From contig NZ_CP028901.1 of NCBI RefSeq assembly GCF_003058465.1, positions 3,162,001 to 3,226,000 of the forward strand: DNA of 64,000 nt, read 5' to 3'. The notes beneath the pieces are model-generated. The model did not search any database and was not told the origin of the DNA. It saw nothing but the letters and a program-made list of their open reading frames with translations. Of this stretch, positions 7,635 to 16,807 are shown piece after piece (position 1 is the stretch's first letter; every line of letters starts with the position of its first letter). The DNA is from Orrella marina. GTDB lineage: Bacteria; Pseudomonadota; Gammaproteobacteria; Burkholderiales; Burkholderiaceae_B. The position numbers were made by a program, and so were the translations under genes.

Positions 7635-9681
7635 ATCGCCCCTCTGCCTTGAAACGCATGAAGACTGTGGCACCTTCTGCCATCCGTTTCTCCCATGGGT
7701 CCTGGGCGTCGAGCGCTGGGATACGGCCTCGTTCCCGTTTGAATTGAACAGCACGGATGGCCAACTCCCGCGCCTCCTCCGGCGTCAGCGTTGTTCGTTT
7801 GGCGGAAATGGCAGCAGCAACCTGTTTCAAGCTCTCTTCACTCATGGTCTTTGAAAGAATGGCGTAGGCCTCACCAAATGGGTTGATCCGATCGATCAGG
7901 TCAATGTCCAGGTCACGCACATCCATGGCAAATCGGCGCACCCCATCGAGTAGTGCGGTGTTGGGCGACCCGTCACGTTCGCCATCGTTCACGAGGCCTT
8001 TGGCTTGTTGGGTGAGGTTCAGTGCTGCGACGGCGTGCTGACGCACGGCTTCCTGGTCAGTGGGATCAAGATCAGGGTACTTGTCCTTGATGATTTTTCC
8101 CAGCCGAACCTGGGTTAGTTCCTCAGGCACCAGATCCTCATCAAACAGGCCCCGCTCGATGTTGGTCTTGTCCTGAACAAAGGCGGCAATCACCTCATTC
8201 AGATCCTCTTTGCAGATGCGCTCGGCTTCCTTGCTTTTGGGCTCGGCAAGTCCAGTGATTTCGATCTGGTACACACCAGTGGCTTCATTGACACCAACAT
8301 TGCAACGGTTCGGATCATATCCGTTTTCGCCGTAATCAAAACCCAGTGTCGGGACACTCTCGGCGTTCTTGGGTTTGAACTCGAATCGGGGTGCCAGCAC
8401 CTGTTCCATCAACAAGCTGGCAGCGATGGCTTTCAACGTGTCGTTGACGGCTTCGGTTACCGCTTCCTCCGTGGCTGCCGGCTCGGCAATCAGGTTGGTG
8501 AAACGGGCGTGGGTCTTTCCCGGTGCGTCACGGGTTGCGCGGCCAATGATCTGCACGATCTCAGTCAGGCTCGCGCGGTAGCCTACCGTCAGTGCATGCT
8601 CACACCAGATCCAGTCAAAGCCTTCTTTGGCCATGCCCAGCGCAATGATGATGTCGACATGATCCCGATTGTTCTTCTGTTTCGGGTCTTTCAGTGCGGC
8701 GGAAACCCGGTCCCGTTTGGAAGAGTCGTCATCGACCAGATCCGCGATGCGCAAGATCCTTCCGTCCGGGCACTTCACGAGCTGGAATCCTGTGGCGGGA
8801 TCGATGCCCTGCCACTCACCCAAGGCCTCAATGATGTGTTCCACCTCGCGCATCTTGTCTTTCGTGCTCTCACGCGAGTTGACGTTGGGGATGTGCAGGA
8901 TGGTTTTTTCGGATGGATCGAGGACATTGAGAATGTCATCGACATACGAGCCGCTGTAAAAGAAGTAGCCGATGTCCAGGTGCTTGAGGTGTTCGTAACC
9001 GTTTAACTGCTCGTAGTACGTGTAGGTGACAGTATCGAACTTTGATTCGTCAGTCGGGGCCATTACCGCCTCGGCGTCACCGCGGAAATATGAGCCAGTC
9101 ATGGCAACAATGTGAACCTTGTCGCGTTCGATGAATTGTCCGAGGTGGGCGCCAAGCTTGTTATCCGGGTTGGCCGACACATGATGGAATTCGTCCACCG
9201 CGATCAGCCGAGCATCAAAGGCTTCCACGCCATAGGCATCCACGGCAAAACGAAAGGTGGCGTGCGTACAGACCAACACCTGGTCATCACTTTCGAGAAA
9301 CGTGCCCAGGGAGCGGACCTTGCCACCGCCGTCATTGCCGGGCGCATTGCACAGGTTCCACTTTGGCTCCACATGCCAGTCAGCCCAGAAACCAAAATCT
9401 GATAGAGGTTCGTCATTGAAGCTGGCACCGATGGACTTTTCTGGGACGACGATGATGGCTTGCCTGAGACCCTGGTTCTGAAGCTTGTCGAGCGCGATGA
9501 ACATGAGCGCACGGCTCTTGCCCGATGCCGGTGGCGACTTGATGAGAAGGTACTGTTCACCCCGCTTTTCATAAGCGCGCTCCTGCATGGGTCGCATACC
9601 AAACTCGTTGGACTTGGTTGATGCGCCATTGCGCGCATAGGTGACAGATACGGAGGGTACGGATTTCATTTTTTCGCTCAT
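7627..9681 (-). CDS. SF2 DEAD/DEAH-type helicase of the methyltransferase operon
   Basis: 684 aa. Motif I is SPPASGKSR (residues 49-57), motif II is DEFHH (163-167), motif III is MTGSYFRGD, and a motif VI-like IGRATRDAPGK ends the second RecA domain. It resembles the helicase subunits of type III and related restriction systems. The ATG overlaps the stop of the HEPN-motif gene upstream by 4 bp, and its own stop overlaps the GIY-YIG gene. It probably translocates on DNA as part of a restriction-like complex with the methyltransferase and GIY-YIG protein. Confidence 0.85.
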   Translation of the reverse strand: MSEKMKSVPSVSVTYARNGASTKSNEFGMRPMQERAYEKRGEQYLLIKSPPASGKSRALMFIALDKLQNQGLRQAIIVVPEKSIGASFNDEPLSDFGFWADWHVEPKWNLCNAPGNDGGGKVRSLGTFLESDDQVLVCTHATFRFAVDAYGVEAFDARLIAVDEFHHVSANPDNKLGAHLGQFIERDKVHIVAMTGSYFRGDAEAVMAPTDESKFDTVTYTYYEQLNGYEHLKHLDIGYFFYSGSYVDDILNVLDPSEKTILHIPNVNSRESTKDKMREVEHIIEALGEWQGIDPATGFQLVKCPDGRILRIADLVDDDSSKRDRVSAALKDPKQKNNRDHVDIIIALGMAKEGFDWIWCEHALTVGYRASLTEIVQIIGRATRDAPGKTHARFTNLIAEPAATEEAVTEAVNDTLKAIAASLLMEQVLAPRFEFKPKNAESVPTLGFDYGENGYDPNRCNVGVNEATGVYQIEITGLAEPKSKEAERICKEDLNEVIAAFVQDKTNIERGLFDEDLVPEELTQVRLGKIIKDKYPDLDPTDQEAVRQHAVAALNLTQQAKGLVNDGERDGSPNTALLDGVRRFAMDVRDLDIDLIDRINPFGEAYAILSKTMSEESLKQVAAAISAKRTTLTPEEARELAIRAVQFKRERGRIPALDAQDPWEKRMAEGATVFMRFKAEGRYE

Positions 9682-11015
9682 GTGGATTTACTCCATGGCA
9701 CTTTTTCTGATTCGCCGACGTACTTGGCGGTCAACCGATTGGTGTACGTGTCGTCATACCCACATAACGCCAGCACAGATAGCTCCAAGTACCACAGGCT
9801 TAATTTCCATGCGTCAAATATGCATGCACGGATCCGCTTCTTGCTGACAGGGTGAACAAGCTCATTGCGGATTTCAGTCAAGGCGTGAGGGGCATCCTCC
9901 CACTTGAGTTGAGAAGCCGACCCTTTAATGCTTGGCGTTGCATCACCAATCGAGACAGGGATGTCCAAGCTTGAAAATAATAGTCGTAGCTGGTCTGACG
10001 CTTTTAATCGGTTGAGCCCTTCCGGCGATATCATCTTCTTGTCTACGACCAGGTGTTGATAGGCCAGGCGCTCAAACGCAGCTTGTGCAAGGATGATGGC
10101 TGAATCGATACCAAGCGACCCACCGCTCGTGTTGGCCTGTAGATACCAATAGATTGCTGACCGTAGACATTTCATCCATTCCTCTGACTGTTGCCAGCGC
10201 GTCGCGAACAGAGGGAACAGGATTTCAGCCTGACTGCCTTGGTGTGGGTTGAACCATGAATAAGGTGGTTTGCCAATATGCGGTGAAGCGAAGGTCTCCC
10301 AAGTTCGATTTCCTGTCTGATCGAACCCAACCTCACATACAGTCCAATACCGGCTACCTTTGATGAACGAAAGGAAATTGGAGAGCAGAAAGCTGACTTC
10401 ACGTGCGTCATCACCTGAAAAGAGAGCTCTGTCTTTGCGCTCCACCTTTGCTACATGTGTCAGGAAACACCCATCCTCATTTCTGATTCTTTCCCATGCT
10501 TGATAGGTGGCATGGTTTGGCAATGATTGGATGGAAATTCGCCATTCATCTGATTCCAGAACCAGGATCTGGCATCCAGAAGGCGCAGCGGCTTGATGTT
10601 GTCCTCCTCTGAATTCAGGGAAATTGAAAAGATGCAGAATTGCAGAAACTGATGTTTTGGACTGCATGTCAGACAGCATGACAGGCTCAGATTTTGGATG
10701 CCAATCAAGCTCTATGATTCCGGATCCAGAGTTTGATTTGAATGGTCCATAGAATCCCTCTATCTCATGACCATTGAATGAAAGTGACGTTCTGAACTGA
10801 TCTGGAAATAGAAAATGAAATGCTGCTCTAGTTGAGGCTTGGGACTTTGCGTTAAAGATCAGTCGTTGGCGTGGTTGAAATCTCAGCAGTAGGTCAGCCG
10901 TCCCCGCAAACTTTTCGTTGTCCAATCCAATTTCCGCTTGCCCTCGCATCAGAACGACCGTTTCCGGTGCAGAAGAGAAATCGTATGCAGGCATGAGAGG
11001 ATCTGGTCGACTCAT
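9678..11015 (-). CDS. Unknown protein with C-terminal HEPN-like R-x4-H motif
   Basis: 445 aa. The first ~250 residues are mixed beta-rich sequence I do not recognise. The last ~150 residues are helical and contain EIRNELVHP, with RNELVH at 383-388: the arginine-asparagine...histidine motif of HEPN ribonucleases and HEPN-like scaffolds. It is coupled by 4-bp ATGA overlaps to the methyltransferase upstream and the helicase downstream, so it belongs to the same system. It may be a sensor or RNase arm; whether it is catalytic cannot be told from sequence alone. Confidence 0.6.
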   Translation of the reverse strand: MSRPDPLMPAYDFSSAPETVVLMRGQAEIGLDNEKFAGTADLLLRFQPRQRLIFNAKSQASTRAAFHFLFPDQFRTSLSFNGHEIEGFYGPFKSNSGSGIIELDWHPKSEPVMLSDMQSKTSVSAILHLFNFPEFRGGQHQAAAPSGCQILVLESDEWRISIQSLPNHATYQAWERIRNEDGCFLTHVAKVERKDRALFSGDDAREVSFLLSNFLSFIKGSRYWTVCEVGFDQTGNRTWETFASPHIGKPPYSWFNPHQGSQAEILFPLFATRWQQSEEWMKCLRSAIYWYLQANTSGGSLGIDSAIILAQAAFERLAYQHLVVDKKMISPEGLNRLKASDQLRLLFSSLDIPVSIGDATPSIKGSASQLKWEDAPHALTEIRNELVHPVSKKRIRACIFDAWKLSLWYLELSVLALCGYDDTYTNRLTAKYVGESEKVPWSKST

Positions 11016-13804
11016 GCGTTCCTCCGCGAGCTAGTTTTTCTTGGTGTTACTTTTCCCGTGGTCGCCGTCGTCTTGGTGTAGAGGTCAAAGAGCTTCTCCA
11101 ACCGTTCGGTATCGTTTTTGAAGCGTCGGCCGATGTAGATCCGTTCCAGAACTTCGTCATTGCGCTCATGCGAAGCGCGAAGATCGGCAGGCATTTTCTC
11201 GGGGTCGTACAGGTCAGCGATCGTCGCCGGGAAGTGATGCTCTCGGGCCAGCAGAATGTCTTCAGCGCAGCGCGTGAGATCAGCCTTGTTTTTCTCGGTG
11301 AGGGTGGGGACTGGGAACGTGTTCCAGCCAAGGGTGTTGGAGTAACGAAAGTCAGTTTTCATCTTGCCGCAGACTGTGGCAACCCAGACCAGGTGCAGGC
11401 GACTGGCGACGAGTGCCATGTTCCAGAGGGGAGCCTCGAACATAGCAAAAGCTTCGCTGGTTATGGTGCTGTTTGAGTCAATCAAACCACAAGGTAAGTA
11501 TGGTCGACCTTCGGATGAGGTCCGCGGGGTTACGATTGTCCATTTGGTTCCTATACGCATTTCTCTCATCTGGTGAGAACGCTGAGCCATCTCATTGGCC
11601 CCCTTGTCCCTGCTCTCCAGTCGCATGGAACGAACGCCTTCGATTCTCTTGTGAATGGTTGGAATGGATTGAGCTTCGTTTAGGTGCTGATCATCAATCC
11701 AGAGACAGTAACGTTCCAGCCCCCGGATGAACTCTGCTGATCCATAAATGCGACGAATGAATCGGCGTTCTTGTGCTTTGGTTAAGCCCAATGCGTCAGC
11801 CTCCGATGCTGACAAAAGCAGATGCCCACCATCTACAGGCTTGTTTCCGAAACTCATCTCAGACTGTTCCGAAAGCGGCTTTGAAGCTTTCTCGACAATG
11901 GTGTTCGATCCTGAAACCAAGTAAGCATTGATGTTGTCGACCTCTTTGAGAATCATCCCATCGAACTTGTCTTCGAGGTCCGGGGTATATAGCTTTCGCA
12001 ACGCAGGCGGGGATGCTGAAAGACCGACAATCACCACCGTTACTCCAGCATTGTGGCTGGCCAGATTGGCCCATTTGAAGGACGTATGGGCAAAGTGAAT
12101 CCGACTGCCTGTGCTGAAAATAAGTGGCCACAGTACGGGAACTTGCTGCCCCTGGCAGATGGAATTGGTCGATACAAAGGCAGCGCTTGCAATGTTGCGT
12201 GCACAGTAATCAGCTGCCTTCATGAACCAACCAGCTACGTAGTCCAATGATTTCCAGCTCTTGCAACGATGCGCAAAGACTCCTTGTAGGTCAGCCTTTT
12301 GGTACGAGTCTTGCCACGTGGATCCAAGATACGGCGGATTGCCGCAGATGTAGACTTCTCCACCCTCGTTGCTGAAATTGATTTCGGTTTGATCAAGCGG
12401 AGTTTGAAACAGATCGTCAGAGATCAGTCTGACCGTATTGTTCTCTGATGGGCATACTTTTTCCCAGTCGAGTCGCAGTGCATTGCCGCAGACGATCCAG
12501 TTTTCGTTGCGTAAAGGCAGGAACTCAGCGAGGGCCAGTTTTTGTCCTCGGTATAAAACATCGCTCTGGTACTCTGCGATGATCAGGGCCAGGCGTGCAA
12601 TCTCTGAAGGGAAATCGCGTAGCTCAATGCCACGAAAATTGGTCAAAGGAATGTCTGATGCTCGATCGCGCTCCCCACGCCGAAGGTTGATCTCGGCTTC
12701 GATGGCACGCATTTCTTTGTAGGCGATGACCAGAAAATTTCCTGAACCACACGCCGGGTCAAAGACCCTGATCCTGGCGATGCGCTTGCGCAAATTCAGC
12801 AAGGTTCTCTGGTTGTCACCGGCTTCTTCCAGCCTGGAGCGAAGATCATCCAGGAACAACGGGTTCAGGACCTTCAGAATATTGGGGACACTGGTGTAGT
12901 GCATCCCCAGCTCACCACGTTCATCGTCCTCGGCAATCGCCTGGATCATCGAGCCGAAGATGTCCGGGTTGATTCTGGTCCAGTCCAAACCGCCGACGTG
13001 CAGCAGGTAGGATCGGGCGATCTTGCTGAATCGTGGCACTTCGTCAGCGCCGGAAAACAAGCGTCCATTGACGTAGGGAAATTCTTCTGCCCAGCGGGGA
13101 ATGTTGGCCGCCGTGCGCTCTTCGCGCTTGGTGTTCATCGAACGGAAAAGTGTTGCGATGACCTCGTGCGTATTGGATGAGTCTCTGGTGCTCATCTGGG
13201 TGATGGTTTCGGTAAAACGCCCCTTGCCGATGAAGATATCCGTGTCTTCCGCGAAGAAGCAGAAGATCAGCCGCGCCATGAAGATGTTCATGTCGTGTCG
13301 ACGTTCGGCTGTGCTCCATTCAGGATTGTCTTTTAGCAATTGAACATAAAGTCGGTTCAGTCGACTGGTTGCACGGATATCAAAGGCGTTTTCGCTGATC
13401 TGGCGAACGGTACTGATACCCGCGAGCGGCAAGAAGAAACCGAAATGGTCTGGAAAATCCTTGAAGGCACAGGCCACCGTCTCGCCGCTGGTCAGGTCCT
13501 CTGCCTCAAAGTCCACGCCATCGGTGGCCAGGACGAACTTCGCTTTGGCCCTGACTGTGGCTGGACTGGATTTCAGCGCGGTGAGTGTCTGTGTCACCTG
13601 CCCTGCATCGCAAGTCAGGATGTGGATATTGCTGGTCTGTAAAACACCACCAAGGTCGGATTTGTTCGTTGTGCCGACTTGGAGGCGTTTGATCGTCGTC
13701 GCTTTGTTGCCGAAGGCCTCGAGGAATGCATAGGGGAACACTGCTGGATCAAATGGCTGCTCCGCAAGGTCTGTGATGGCTTGTTCGATTTCAACCGCGT
13801 TCAT
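11012..13804 (-). CDS. MmeI/YeeA-like class I DNA adenine methyltransferase
   Basis: 930 aa, about the length of MmeI-type enzymes. SAM-binding motif I is VFDPACGSGNF (about residue 345-355) and catalytic motif IV is NPPY (about 486). The long helical region before motif I and the ~400-residue C-terminal part, which should contain the target-recognition domain, follow the MmeI layout. The N terminus lacks the PD-(D/E)xK nuclease pattern of MmeI, so I expect modification only, with cleavage left to other operon members. It is the first gene of a four-gene coupled operon. Confidence 0.82.
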   Translation of the reverse strand: MNAVEIEQAITDLAEQPFDPAVFPYAFLEAFGNKATTIKRLQVGTTNKSDLGGVLQTSNIHILTCDAGQVTQTLTALKSSPATVRAKAKFVLATDGVDFEAEDLTSGETVACAFKDFPDHFGFFLPLAGISTVRQISENAFDIRATSRLNRLYVQLLKDNPEWSTAERRHDMNIFMARLIFCFFAEDTDIFIGKGRFTETITQMSTRDSSNTHEVIATLFRSMNTKREERTAANIPRWAEEFPYVNGRLFSGADEVPRFSKIARSYLLHVGGLDWTRINPDIFGSMIQAIAEDDERGELGMHYTSVPNILKVLNPLFLDDLRSRLEEAGDNQRTLLNLRKRIARIRVFDPACGSGNFLVIAYKEMRAIEAEINLRRGERDRASDIPLTNFRGIELRDFPSEIARLALIIAEYQSDVLYRGQKLALAEFLPLRNENWIVCGNALRLDWEKVCPSENNTVRLISDDLFQTPLDQTEINFSNEGGEVYICGNPPYLGSTWQDSYQKADLQGVFAHRCKSWKSLDYVAGWFMKAADYCARNIASAAFVSTNSICQGQQVPVLWPLIFSTGSRIHFAHTSFKWANLASHNAGVTVVIVGLSASPPALRKLYTPDLEDKFDGMILKEVDNINAYLVSGSNTIVEKASKPLSEQSEMSFGNKPVDGGHLLLSASEADALGLTKAQERRFIRRIYGSAEFIRGLERYCLWIDDQHLNEAQSIPTIHKRIEGVRSMRLESRDKGANEMAQRSHQMREMRIGTKWTIVTPRTSSEGRPYLPCGLIDSNSTITSEAFAMFEAPLWNMALVASRLHLVWVATVCGKMKTDFRYSNTLGWNTFPVPTLTEKNKADLTRCAEDILLAREHHFPATIADLYDPEKMPADLRASHERNDEVLERIYIGRRFKNDTERLEKLFDLYTKTTATTGKVTPRKTSSRRNA

Positions 13805-14336
13805 CTGGCATCTTGCCCGTCGAAAAAATTTGTTCGTGTTGGAGGATCAGGTTGGCTACACAGCAAAACGAGGCGCTTTCTTGCAGATCGTAGTCATGCT
13901 TATTAATAGGAACTTACCACTAACCTGACGTTGCTCAAATTGCTGCAAGATTGCGCGATCCTCCTTGTCTGCCGTGGCCGGGAGTGGTGTCGTGACCACG
14001 ACCAGCTGGTCGGAAGATTCAGTACGACCCAACATCCGGCTTTCCTAGTCCGCCGTCCAGCCTGCATCATCGTTGTTGCGATAATCCATCGAGACGATCG
14101 GTTTTGGTGTCATCAATCGCAGGTTACAGGTCACAGCTCTCTTTTCAAACATCTCACGACTGATGTGCTGTCGCAACTGCACCGGATTTGATGGCAACTT
14201 CGTCCGGCATCGGCATGTTCAGTCTCTTTGGTTTCTTTGGCAGGAGCGATGTTCCAGCAGATGTCATTGTCCGGTTCTGCTGATGGATCGAGTGTTGTTT
14301 GCAAGTTGCTGACGGGTTGTTCTCAGGTCTTTGCGA
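13805..14336. other. 532-bp region upstream of the methyltransferase operon, no gene seen
   Basis: Lies between the methyltransferase start and the end of the phosphatase gene. It should contain the operon promoter; an AT-rich patch occurs near 13895-13915. I see no convincing coding frame. Confidence 0.4.
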
Positions 14337-15191
14337 TCAAAGTCCTGTTAGCCAAGGATGAATCTGCTGATGGCACACCAGTTGCAGGCAGCTGTGTGGC
14401 TCTCGTTTAAAGGCTCCCCTGTCGAGAAAGAAGTGCGATGAGTGCAGTCGCAACTGATATGCGGGTGTATGCCCGGCGTAGACGAGCGACAGTCCAGGGT
14501 GCCATGGCTTTCGGCTCACCAGAAGCCGGCCGGCCGGAGAATCAACCGCTTGGGCCTGACCAGGCTTGGCCGCTTTGAATACCCGTCTTCCCCACACCAT
14601 GGCATCGTGCATAGTACCCAGAACATCCTCGGGGCACGAATCGAGCTCAGCATCGGTCAGGATCCTGTCGGGTACGGGTTTCTCGTGGATACTCTGTTGT
14701 GCAAAAAAGCGGGTGTTCAGCTCCGGGTCGCCTGTCAGCAGCTCTGAGTGCACCACGTGGTACCTGTCCGAACCTTCTCCCACGCTGATGACAAAGGGCA
14801 GGGCGGCAACCAGGGGTAAGAGTTGGTAGTGCAGCTCTGTCTGCCCTATATCATCGAGCCTCTCTACCCAGTTGCCGCCGTTTTTGAGAAACAGGTCGTC
14901 GTTCTGCAAGAGCGGGCAGGACCTCAGAGCAGGGTAGGCGTAATTGAGCAGCATGATTTCATGGTTGCCAAGAACCGCATGAAACCAGGGTTGTTTGAGC
15001 AGGCGCAGGCACGCCAGGGAGTTCGGCCCTCGGTCAATCAGGTCACCTACACTGATGACGCGATCACAAGCAGGATCGAAACTGACCTTCTCCAACTCTA
15101 CTTCAAACAAGTCGTAGCAGCCATGCATGTCGCCGACGATGAAATCGCGTCCGTTCGTATTGGAGGGCAAGCGCTTGTGAAGTGGCTGCAT
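14337..15191 (-). CDS. PPP-family metallophosphatase (serine/threonine phosphatase-like)
   Basis: 284 aa. The metal-binding motifs are clear in order: GDMHG (about residues 21-25), GDLIDRG (about 48-54) and GNHE (about 75-78), with later metal-ligand histidines in HSELL and AGHTP. This is the pattern of PrpA/PphA-type serine/threonine phosphatases and symmetrical Ap4A hydrolases; sequence alone does not decide between protein and dinucleotide substrates. It sits alone between the methyltransferase operon and the second RT system, so it could be a passenger or a regulator of the island. Confidence 0.8.
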   Translation of the reverse strand: MQPLHKRLPSNTNGRDFIVGDMHGCYDLFEVELEKVSFDPACDRVISVGDLIDRGPNSLACLRLLKQPWFHAVLGNHEIMLLNYAYPALRSCPLLQNDDLFLKNGGNWVERLDDIGQTELHYQLLPLVAALPFVISVGEGSDRYHVVHSELLTGDPELNTRFFAQQSIHEKPVPDRILTDAELDSCPEDVLGTMHDAMVWGRRVFKAAKPGQAQAVDSPAGRLLVSRKPWHPGLSLVYAGHTPAYQLRLHSSHFFLDRGAFKREPHSCLQLVCHQQIHPWLTGL

Positions 15192-15467
15192 GGTTGAAGC
15201 AGGGGGTGTGTTGATCCGGCAGGTGTGCTGACGGGGAACAAGAATCTTTTGATCAGGTTACACCGCTTCGGTCAGATGCGGTACTGTTTGTCTAAGGGGT
15301 GAGTGGCTGCAAACGGCCAGGAGCAGCCGGTCACCACGCAGGCCTGGCCGACTGCTTCAGGCTGAACTGAGTCGCTCGCGAAAACCTATACAGAGGTCAG
15401 CTTCTCCTAGAACCCGTCTTTGACAAGACCGATGTCGTTTGCACTGCCTCGCTGCGTTTGCAAAAAC

Positions 15468-16643
15468 TTAGGTTGGCCAAGGAATGGCATCGAGGTCTTG
15501 GCGAAGACTGCTACCGTAGGTCGGTTCAACCTGCGTGGCGAAGGCCGCTAAGCCGTACAAGACGTTACGCATGCCTGCCACGGAGATGAAACCGCGCTTG
15601 CTAGCATGTCGAGCGGGCCCAATTCCATCTTTTTTCAGGTAGTACAGATGCATACGCATCTTCTCCTTGAATTCCCTGGGTAGACGTGGAGAGGGCTCAT
15701 CGACCAGCAGGCCAAGTACGATTTTTCTGGCGCGCGGCGGGACGATCTCGGTCTTGGCTACATTCGGCGAAAAGCCATACTTCCCAAGAATCCGATATAC
15801 CGAACCTACGATTGCGGATGCTTTATCACGGGTGAATCCCGAGTCGCAAGTAGAAAAGACCAAATCGTCTGCGTACCGCGTGTAAGTCATCCCATCTATA
15901 CGAGCGAGGTTGTCGAACTCGGCATCGGCTGCGCGCATGGCTAGGTTTGCAAGCATAGGACTCGTTGGCGCCCCCTGGGGTAGATGCCCTATCCTTCCCA
16001 TTGAATGGTTGTACTTGCTAATCTTGTAGGCAACCCCTGCCTTTTTGCGTAACCACTGAGCATGACCACGCCTTGGCGTGTTATGCCCCAGACGGGTACA
16101 CAGCCTAGCTAGTTCAAACGATACCAGCGCTTGATATCCGAGGTTCCGAAATGCCCTGTACGCCGCGATTTCGGAGACCGACTCGAAGAAATTCTGAACA
16201 TCCACCTTGATGAGCCAACGAGCGCCACAGTGGGCTTCAGCCGCCTTCATGAGCGTGCAGCCGGGGGCAAACGCCTTACTCGTAGAGTGAACTGCTGCGG
16301 TTGCATGATTTAGAATATTGGTGACCAGCCACCGCTGAACCTTTAGCAATTGGGAGTCTGGTGCACAAATCGTACGAAACCGAGCGTTGCCGCTCGGACC
16401 AGGCCGCTTGTGAATCGTAAATACCCGATAAGGGTTCTCGATGCCCCGACCGATGACGGCGCGCAAATATCCATAGTCGCAATCCGTCAGATACGCGAGA
16501 TGCCGCAGCGTCAGAACGGGTTGAAGCCTCGGATTGACGCGAAGGATGACCTTCGCAGTTTGCATCGCCGCAGCCAGAACATCAGGCGAGATCCCTTGGC
16601 TGTGACCCACGGCTTGGTAGTGTTGAGGGTGCCAGTTTTCCAT
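15468..16643 (-). CDS. Retron-type reverse transcriptase of a PRTase-associated system
   Basis: 391 aa. RT motifs: KVDVQNFFESV (146-156), LPQGAPTSPML (221-231) and YTRYADDLVF (254-263); KAAEAH at 133-138 matches the retron NAxxH position and IVLGLLV (308-314) the VTG position. It is the third gene of a minus-strand set: two ORFs forming a phosphoribosyltransferase-like/winged-helix effector, a 164-nt structured leader, then this RT. That set fits the published type III retron category (RT with PRTase-like and HTH proteins; from memory). It would reverse-transcribe the leader into msDNA. Confidence 0.83.
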   Translation of the reverse strand: MENWHPQHYQAVGHSQGISPDVLAAAMQTAKVILRVNPRLQPVLTLRHLAYLTDCDYGYLRAVIGRGIENPYRVFTIHKRPGPSGNARFRTICAPDSQLLKVQRWLVTNILNHATAAVHSTSKAFAPGCTLMKAAEAHCGARWLIKVDVQNFFESVSEIAAYRAFRNLGYQALVSFELARLCTRLGHNTPRRGHAQWLRKKAGVAYKISKYNHSMGRIGHLPQGAPTSPMLANLAMRAADAEFDNLARIDGMTYTRYADDLVFSTCDSGFTRDKASAIVGSVYRILGKYGFSPNVAKTEIVPPRARKIVLGLLVDEPSPRLPREFKEKMRMHLYYLKKDGIGPARHASKRGFISVAGMRNVLYGLAAFATQVEPTYGSSLRQDLDAIPWPT

Positions 16644-16807
16644 CTACTTTGACCCCCAAGGGGGTGAGATCGCCCGTCGCTCACCGAAGTCACCGCCACG
16701 GTAAGAGTGACGGGCGACCTTGGCCGCAAGCAGACGCTATTCCATAGGAGCTGCAGTAGTCTGAGTCCGGTACCAAAAGGTATGGTTCCATGGCCGAAGC
16801 CACTTCT
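16644..16807 (-). ncRNA. Candidate retron msr-msd leader of the PRTase system
   Basis: A 164-nt non-coding gap immediately before the RT start. On the minus strand it contains a perfect 9-bp stem TCGCCCGTC/GACGGGCGA spanning 16670-16717, with a smaller hairpin inside (TTACCG/CGGTGA), and a 6-bp ACCCCC/GGGGGT hairpin at 16652-16665 just before the RT start codon. Position and structure fit a retron ncRNA; the a1/a2 pair and branch site were not resolved. Confidence 0.5.
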
